Assembly: GCF_040361435.1 (NCBI RefSeq)
Contig: NZ_APNL01000023.1
Span: 1-38,406 of the forward strand
Length of the DNA: 38,406 nucleotides
From: Salinisphaera sp002433465
GTDB taxonomy: Bacteria; Pseudomonadota; Gammaproteobacteria; Nevskiales; Salinisphaeraceae
Reading direction: 5' to 3'
The position numbers were made by a program, and so were the translations under genes. The notes beneath the pieces are model-generated. The model searched no databases. It worked only from the letters and a program-made list of their open reading frames with translations, and had not been told where the DNA came from. Numbering within the stretch: position 1 is the stretch's first letter; the number at the start of each line of letters is the position of its first letter. Below are positions 33,528 to 38,406 of this stretch, piece after piece.

Positions 33528-34502
33528 TCATCGCCCATTCAATTCCGCTAATTCAGTCTGCTCGGCAGCTAACGAATCGAATACCCACTCATTCTGAGCC
33601 ACGTCGTTAACTATTTTCCGAACCTGTAAGGAGTTTGTTAAGTGAAGTTGATAAGCGTTTGATGAAAGAAGGGCTGATTCCGTGACGTCTACTGGCCACT
33701 GGCGCAATAAATATCCCACCTCCGCGACGCGAACATTAACTCTCAACACTTCCTGATCGTCGAAATCGTACGAGCTAAGCACTGCAGGTCGATACTGGGC
33801 CTTTGGGTGAGGCGCAAACTCTAAGCAGACGTAATTTGACCACTGCGGGTCGTTTCGAAGTGATATATCACGGCCGCTCTCCCAAAAGCCTTGCTCGATA
33901 ACGCCGAAGCGGGCAAGCATGTAATCGCGAAATCCGTGACGGCTTTGAGCCCGGTCAAAGCATCGCACCCGCCATTGAAACCCATCACTTAGTAAGGCTA
34001 GTGGAACTAATGTTCGCGCCTTATCACCGGACGACATCGACGTGTAGTTCGCAATGATTTCGCTGCGCGTGGAGATCGATCTGCAAATAGTCGCGACGAC
34101 GGCGGGATCTAGCTCCCGCTGAATGCTAGGACAGGGGGCCACTGGTATGGGCACCTCTGTATCGGATCTGGCGTCGTCATCGATCGCGGAACTAAGCGAC
34201 TGCAAGGCACGACCAAGGTTATGCCGAAAGGCTGGCGCAAACTCGAGCGTACTCACATAGCGCTTCTTCTTTAAGTCATAACGCAAGTTATTCGGGTATG
34301 CGTCCGAATAGATGGTGAAATCGGAGCTTGCGGCCGTGGGACCAATATCAAATCGTTCCATAAGGTCTTTTCTAGACACCCAGCCACGAAACCAAGCCAG
34401 AAACTCCAGGTAACGCATGCGTTTTGTAACCGCGTTTCTGAGCCCTTCAAAGGACTTCTCCCGATCACTCGCGAGCCCGATGCGTTCGTTTTTCGGTACC
34501 AT
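33528..34502 (-). CDS. WYL-domain transcription regulator (CapW/BrxR-like)
   Basis: A 324-residue regulator divergent from the CBASS operon. The N-terminal winged helix (VTKRMRYLEFLAWFRGWVSR then KDLMERFDIGPTAASSDFTI) is followed by a WYL domain (about 130-205; STRSEIIANYTSMSSGDKAR then TLVPLALLSDGFQWRVRCFD, with the position of the WYL motif read as QWRVRCFD) and a WCX-like C-terminal domain. This plan is that of CapW and BrxR repressors, which keep defence operons low until infection. It starts with ATG at 34502, 101 bp from the CD-NTase gene. The ligand is unknown. Confidence 0.82.
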   Translation of the reverse strand: MVPKNERIGLASDREKSFEGLRNAVTKRMRYLEFLAWFRGWVSRKDLMERFDIGPTAASSDFTIYSDAYPNNLRYDLKKKRYVSTLEFAPAFRHNLGRALQSLSSAIDDDARSDTEVPIPVAPCPSIQRELDPAVVATICRSISTRSEIIANYTSMSSGDKARTLVPLALLSDGFQWRVRCFDRAQSRHGFRDYMLARFGVIEQGFWESGRDISLRNDPQWSNYVCLEFAPHPKAQYRPAVLSSYDFDDQEVLRVNVRVAEVGYLLRQWPVDVTESALLSSNAYQLHLTNSLQVRKIVNDVAQNEWVFDSLAAEQTELAELNGR

Positions 34503-34513
34503 TCACTTTCCGG

Positions 34514-34559
34514 TTGCACTACGGTTTTAGGTCGTTATACTATTGCACAGAGATATAGT
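34514..34559 (+). promoter_or_regulatory. CBASS promoter and candidate CapW operator
   Basis: TTGCAC (34514-34519) and TATACT (34536-34541) with a 16-bp spacer form a good sigma70-like promoter toward the CBASS genes. An inverted repeat ACTAT...ATAGT (34539-34543 and 34555-34559) overlaps the -10 box and is a possible repressor site. The repeat is short, so the operator call is tentative. Confidence 0.5.
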
Positions 34560-34603
34560 GAACACGACCGACGCGCAAGTATGCTCTGAACCTAGGTGTA
34601 GCC

Positions 34604-35791
34604 ATGCGGACCTCTAACAATCTGTCCGGAGCCTTCCATAAGCCCGGCTCCTCCAAGACTCTTCTCGTAAATCTCGCCCCGAATAAAGAGATGCTTGATG
34701 AAATCAGGCGCGCGGAGGCGATAATTAGGCGAGAGTTGTCGGCTATCCTTAAAAAAAGCCTTCGCGTGATCATGCTTTGTGACGAGGAGGGAACGCCGGC
34801 GCCGAAATACTTGCGGCAGGGTAGCAATGCGTATGGCACGCTAATCGATCCCTTGCGTGGTTCGACGAACTACCGCGAAGCGGATAGTGATATTGGAATG
34901 TATCTGCCGCTCGAGTTTATTAAAGGCGCGACGAGCACGCCGAAGCTTGGCGCTGAAAAATTGCGGGAGTTGACGGCTCAAGCCTTGACGCAAATCGCTG
35001 ACGCGAACGGATGGCGCTCCAAGTCAAAGCATTGTTGTGACCGGATTTATATTCGCGGCGACGCCCATATTGATGTCACTTCATATGCGATCCCACGCGC
35101 GCAACATCGGCAAATGGTCGCGCTAGCGTCTCTCGAGTCGCGCTCTAAGATGGAGAGCTCTACAGTCCAAAGCGACGAGATCACTTGGTCCGAAATACCG
35201 GAGACCTCGCTTCTTGCAACCTCCGATGGCTGGGTCCGATCCGATGCAAAGGCGATAAACAATACTATTGAGAATGCAAGTCGATTGTTTGGGCCGATTT
35301 TCAAGCGCGTCGTCAAGTTTTGCAAGGCTCTCAGAGATTGGGGCGATGACGTAGCAGGGCCGACCTCTATTGCGCTGACGCTGCTAACAGCCAGAAAACT
35401 CGATTTTAACCTCTGCCGCCTTGGACGCCATGATCTGGCCCTGCTGGCCGTTTTGGGCCCAATTGCCGATGGCTTGCTCGGAAGCCTCCCCGCGCCCGGC
35501 AACGAAGACATCGACATACTTGAAGCTACGGATTACTCCGTACGCCAGCGTTTGGCGGTGACGCTTAGGCAGCGCCAGTCGGAACTTCGTGACGCACTCT
35601 ACGATCAGCCATGCGAGCGGGCCTACGATACGATGAAAGGGATATTCGGACCTCGTTTTCCGGATGCCCCAGATGAAGCAGACGAGAGGGAGATCGCCGT
35701 CACAAACTCCTCCCAGCTGGGATTTCCTGCGATAGTGCATGCATCTAAGAACCGCGCTGTGCCGCTTCGTGGAAACGCACAGTCGGCCTAA
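34604..35791 (+). CDS. CBASS CD-NTase (DncV-like cyclic nucleotide synthase)
   Basis: A 395-residue cGAS/DncV-like nucleotidyltransferase that would make a cyclic oligonucleotide alarm signal on phage infection. Seen: the GS motif in RQGSNAYGT (Gly73-Ser74), the metal-binding pair in READSDIGMYLPL (Asp94 and Asp96) and the third carboxylate in DAHIDVTSYA (Asp157), followed by a helical C-terminal lobe. The QGS...YGT and DIGMYLPL pattern is nearest the DncV-type enzymes. The protein ends in NAQSA; a small C-terminal residue suits conjugation by Cap2. The stop overlaps the next gene by about 50 nt as annotated. Confidence 0.88.
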   Translation: MRTSNNLSGAFHKPGSSKTLLVNLAPNKEMLDEIRRAEAIIRRELSAILKKSLRVIMLCDEEGTPAPKYLRQGSNAYGTLIDPLRGSTNYREADSDIGMYLPLEFIKGATSTPKLGAEKLRELTAQALTQIADANGWRSKSKHCCDRIYIRGDAHIDVTSYAIPRAQHRQMVALASLESRSKMESSTVQSDEITWSEIPETSLLATSDGWVRSDAKAINNTIENASRLFGPIFKRVVKFCKALRDWGDDVAGPTSIALTLLTARKLDFNLCRLGRHDLALLAVLGPIADGLLGSLPAPGNEDIDILEATDYSVRQRLAVTLRQRQSELRDALYDQPCERAYDTMKGIFGPRFPDAPDEADEREIAVTNSSQLGFPAIVHASKNRAVPLRGNAQSA

Positions 35792-37478
35792 TCTGTTTCT
35801 CGAGATAGCCGACGCGCTCTCTTCGCGGAATTGGCAGCCCAAGGTGGATGCCTACGGAATTGGCTATCAAAAGAATCTTGAGATAGAAGGCGGTGTCGTA
35901 GCCCTGACACTTACGTTCAACGCAGATAAGCTCTGGCTTCCCCCGAGCGCGCGCCTCACGACCGTATCAGGGGTGCCGGCTCAAGCGCTGCTACACCGAA
36001 TCGGTGACTGGTTTTGTTATCTGAATCACGAAAGCGTTGAATGGGACAGCGAATCACCCGACTTCGTGGGGCATGTCGTGAGCGCTGCGGAGCGGGCAGA
36101 AGCTGAGTTTCATCGGGTCCGAAAAGGCAACGAAATTCGGGAGGTCGACTCGGAATTTGCAGTTCATTGGCGTGGCGCGAATCTGTATCTCGATATCCCG
36201 AAAACGTTTTGGCCTCTGACTCGGGGCGCAAGCCTTGTCCACTTCAAGCTAGGCCGGGGCGAGAAGGAACACGCTAATCCGATTGAGATTGTGGCGCGAA
36301 AGGGCGACGAAAAGGCTGATAGATACCGCGCCTTCGATGTTTTCGAAGTCATGGATTTGCCTCCGTGTCTAACGGTGAAACTCGACAGCTACCCGTTTCC
36401 GACATGGCCCAATGGCAAGCCACCGAAGACGTTAGCCGAGCTCAACGACTGGATCGCTGACCACAATCCGATCGATCCAAAGTCAATTTGGCGCGAGCTG
36501 GGTGCTCTGATTCACCCTAGAAAGGGCAAAACGTCCTCGGCGTTGGTGTTGTTGGAGACGAGAGCAGGGCGATTTGGAGCTTCTATAAAGGTCTCCCCCC
36601 AGCTAGTATCGAAGTTTCGTCCGGGCGCGAAATTTGCCAAACAGCTAGTTGGAAACACGGCACTAACAAGAAGCCTGCCGGTTAATAGATGGTCGTTTCA
36701 GAGAGTAGACAACGATTTTGTGTCCACAAGAAATGCGCCGTCTGGATCGGCCGCGCTTTCAGGAAAGCAGATCCATTTACTCGGGGCGGGAGCGATCGGA
36801 GCCCAGCTAGCAGATTTCCTCGTACAAGCTGGCGCCGGCCGAGATAAAGGTTCACTACATATTTACGACCCCCAATCGCTCAGACCGGAGAACAGCGGGA
36901 GACATCTTCTCGGAATACCGGCGCTCGGGCTTTCAAAAGCCGAAGCACTTGTAGCGCGATTGAAGCGTGAACGCCTTGCTGACAATGTAATCGCTCATGT
37001 GATTTGCGCCGGTGATCCTAGCGTTCATCACGAAGCAGACTTGGTAATCGACGCCACAGGCGCTCCGAATATCGGCGCGTGCTTTAGTAACTATGCTCGC
37101 CGCGAGCGTGATTGGGCCTTGCTATCGGTAGCGGTTGAAGGAGAAGGGTGGGTCGCAAGCACCCATCTCTACCGTGGAATACCTGGCGAGGGTTGCCGGA
37201 CGTGCCTTGAGCCCTGGGTAGGAGGCCGAGGTTCACACATAGCAAGCGGTCACGCCCCAGAAACACGGGACGGCGGTTGCGGTGATCGATATACACCATA
37301 CAGAGCCGCCGCGGCGAGTATCGCCGCAGGCTTGGCGAGCGAACTAGCGTGTGAGTGGGCGGCAGGTCGGCCAACCAAGCTTTTTCGCTCGATAAAGATG
37401 CACTCCGCACCTTCACATGTTCGAAATAGCCAGGGTTACACACCTAAGTCGCGGCCGACGTGTATCTGCGCCTCATAG
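35739..37478 (+). CDS. cap2: Cap2, E2-E1 ubiquitin-transfer-like CBASS protein
   Basis: A 579-residue fusion that in type II CBASS attaches the CD-NTase C-terminus to a target and so primes it. The N-terminal E2-like domain has its probable catalytic cysteine in IGDWFCYLNHESVEWD (Cys93). The E1/ThiF domain begins near residue 340 with the nucleotide-binding loop HLLGAGAIGAQLADFLVQAG, followed by YDPQSLRPENSGRHLLG, and carries CRTC (Cys486, Cys489) and the likely E1 cysteine in GGCGDRYTPYRA (Cys514). The ATG at 35739 lies inside the CD-NTase gene; an in-frame GTG at 35769 after a GTGCCGCTTC stretch is an alternative. Neither start has a strong ribosome site. Confidence 0.85.
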   Translation: MHLRTALCRFVETHSRPNLFLEIADALSSRNWQPKVDAYGIGYQKNLEIEGGVVALTLTFNADKLWLPPSARLTTVSGVPAQALLHRIGDWFCYLNHESVEWDSESPDFVGHVVSAAERAEAEFHRVRKGNEIREVDSEFAVHWRGANLYLDIPKTFWPLTRGASLVHFKLGRGEKEHANPIEIVARKGDEKADRYRAFDVFEVMDLPPCLTVKLDSYPFPTWPNGKPPKTLAELNDWIADHNPIDPKSIWRELGALIHPRKGKTSSALVLLETRAGRFGASIKVSPQLVSKFRPGAKFAKQLVGNTALTRSLPVNRWSFQRVDNDFVSTRNAPSGSAALSGKQIHLLGAGAIGAQLADFLVQAGAGRDKGSLHIYDPQSLRPENSGRHLLGIPALGLSKAEALVARLKRERLADNVIAHVICAGDPSVHHEADLVIDATGAPNIGACFSNYARRERDWALLSVAVEGEGWVASTHLYRGIPGEGCRTCLEPWVGGRGSHIASGHAPETRDGGCGDRYTPYRAAAASIAAGLASELACEWAAGRPTKLFRSIKMHSAPSHVRNSQGYTPKSRPTCICAS

Positions 37479-37508
37479 ATATCTAGTTACTTCCAGTAGG
37501 TTATTGCG

Positions 37509-38267
37509 ATGCTTAGTGCTGTTGTTCTTAAAACGAAGCTTGGGCTTGCGCTTATCCTAATATTGTTATGTAGCCTGCCGCCGTATTTTCTTAAGGCGTC
37601 GGTTGCTGGTGAGTTGGGGCCTGGCTTTTGGCAAATCATCGCAAGTTTGTCCCAAGGCGTGGGGTGGGCTGCAATTCTTGCAGTGCCGCTAGGTCACCCG
37701 GCTTTCATAAATTGGCTCTGGGTGCGCGTACCGCTACTGAATAACGTGCTGGCACCTAACTTGAATGGAAGCTATAAACTTTTAGTGGCCACAAATTTCC
37801 CATTGCTCTTGGCACGGAAAAAGCATTTGGAAAAAGTATTGGGATCCGACGGCGACTACGTTCCGGATGTGAACGAAGGCGAGCTCAAACATGTCGGTAA
37901 TATAGAGATCGAAGCCGGACTGTTCTCAATTCGAATGCACATGAAACCTCTATCTAGCCAACCATCAACATCTTCGTCCCATGTAATCGCTTCGGTGCTT
38001 GAAAAATCGCCTAGAGAGAGTGGGTTCCGATTGCACTATGTTTTTGAAAGTGAGGTGACAACGCCTCGAGAGACCGACACGCAGAAGTTCTATGGCGCTG
38101 CGACTATAAAGGTTCCAGCGGCGGTGGTTCAGAGCTGCCAGGGTGATTACTGGACAAACCGCTCATGGTCTCAAGGATTGAATACGGCCGGACGAGTGCG
38201 AATTGAAAGATGTACCGCCGCTGTTCCCCGCGATGGCAACGCGACGACAGGTGCTGCAAATACTTAA
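37509..38267 (+). CDS. cap15: Cap15-like CBASS effector (2TM + beta-barrel)
   Basis: A 252-residue inner-membrane effector. Two N-terminal helices (LKTKLGLALILILLCSLPPY and FWQIIASLSQGVGWAAILAV) are followed by a predicted beta-barrel. Barrel features: APNLNGSYKLL, IEIEAGLFSIRMHMKPLSSQ, STSSSHVIASV, FRLHYVFESEV, FYGAATIKVPA and GDYWTNRSWSQG. This order (GxY/W, EIxA, SxSSS, YxYE, HGxAxL-like, GxYxTxR) is that of the S-2TMbeta/Cap15 family, which binds the cyclic nucleotide, oligomerises and disrupts the inner membrane. It follows cap2 by 30 bp in the same operon. It is unusual in being last in the operon. Confidence 0.78.
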   Translation: MLSAVVLKTKLGLALILILLCSLPPYFLKASVAGELGPGFWQIIASLSQGVGWAAILAVPLGHPAFINWLWVRVPLLNNVLAPNLNGSYKLLVATNFPLLLARKKHLEKVLGSDGDYVPDVNEGELKHVGNIEIEAGLFSIRMHMKPLSSQPSTSSSHVIASVLEKSPRESGFRLHYVFESEVTTPRETDTQKFYGAATIKVPAAVVQSCQGDYWTNRSWSQGLNTAGRVRIERCTAAVPRDGNATTGAANT

Positions 38268-38293
38268 AGTAACGAAAGCTCACTAATACATCA

Positions 38294-38323
38294 CGACCAT
38301 CCCCCGGCTACTGAGTAGCGCAC
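38294..38323 (+). repeat. Recurrence of the outer IS end sequence
   Basis: CGACCATCCCCCGGCTACTG followed by AGTAGCGCAC. The same sequence with few changes is found near the left end of the interrupted IS (30910-30937) and, inverted, at its right end (33347-33371). The outward flank here differs (AATACATCA), so this is a related or truncated IS end, 26 bp after the effector gene. Confidence 0.6.
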
Positions 38324-38406
38324 CATGCCTGCGTCTTTAGGAGTGGACGGGCTCGACGAGCGATACGTCCGCTCTGGGTCCAGGCTGTGTGAAAACGCGT
38401 GAGTTA

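Overview
The window comes from a high-GC, Gram-negative proteobacterium, most likely a gammaproteobacterium. Signs are the outer-membrane TolC/RND tripartite efflux genes, a NuoN-type subunit, a MobH relaxase and IS3-family elements. The genus cannot be fixed from the sequence. The content is almost entirely accessory: heavy-metal resistance, a conjugative-element (ICE or plasmid) segment, nested insertion sequences and a CBASS anti-phage island. I saw no rRNA, tRNA, integrase or CRISPR array.

Region 1 (1-13.4 kb), metal island. On the minus strand lie a NuoN-like membrane subunit, a small membrane protein, a DUF411 metal-binding protein and several small secreted proteins. Between them sit decayed remains of a P-type metal ATPase followed by a methyltransferase, and a truncated DmeF-like transporter start. 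An intact repressor/transporter pair (RcnR/DmeR-type regulator plus a His-rich CDF exporter, overlapping by ATGA) faces a complete plus-strand CzcI-C-B-A-type RND efflux operon. A 22-bp palindrome with a G-tract lies in the divergent promoter region. The CzcA protein has the Asp402/Asp408/Glu415 proton-relay residues of the Co/Zn/Cd class.

Region 2 (13.4-30.7 kb), mobile-element backbone. It opens with an Xre/ParS-RES toxin-antitoxin pair, a frameshifted hypothetical gene and a cluster of very small overlapping genes. Next come a GC-rich 35-nt inverted repeat and a NERD-domain membrane protein. A repeat-rich non-coding stretch follows, which I propose is the transfer origin; it precedes a MobI-like gene and a MobH (TraI_2) relaxase. 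Further on are a DUF5623-like protein, a HEPN-type protein, small hypothetical proteins, a DinG-family Fe-S helicase broken by a +1 frameshift, a polytopic membrane protein and an unrecognised 393-codon gene. A roughly 220-bp non-coding element with conserved hairpins occurs twice here in the same orientation (about 21475-21703 and 26048-26275). It is the best candidate in this window for something undescribed.

Region 3 (30.9-38.4 kb), IS nest and defence island. An IS3-family element is interrupted inside its transposase by a second IS3-family element with a clean TTC target duplication. Beyond it a WYL-domain (CapW/BrxR-like) repressor is divergent from a CBASS operon: a DncV-like CD-NTase, a Cap2 E2-E1 fusion and a Cap15-like two-TM beta-barrel effector. 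No Cap3 protease gene is seen. The outer end sequence of the IS recurs just after the effector gene, so the defence operon is bracketed by related IS-end sequences.
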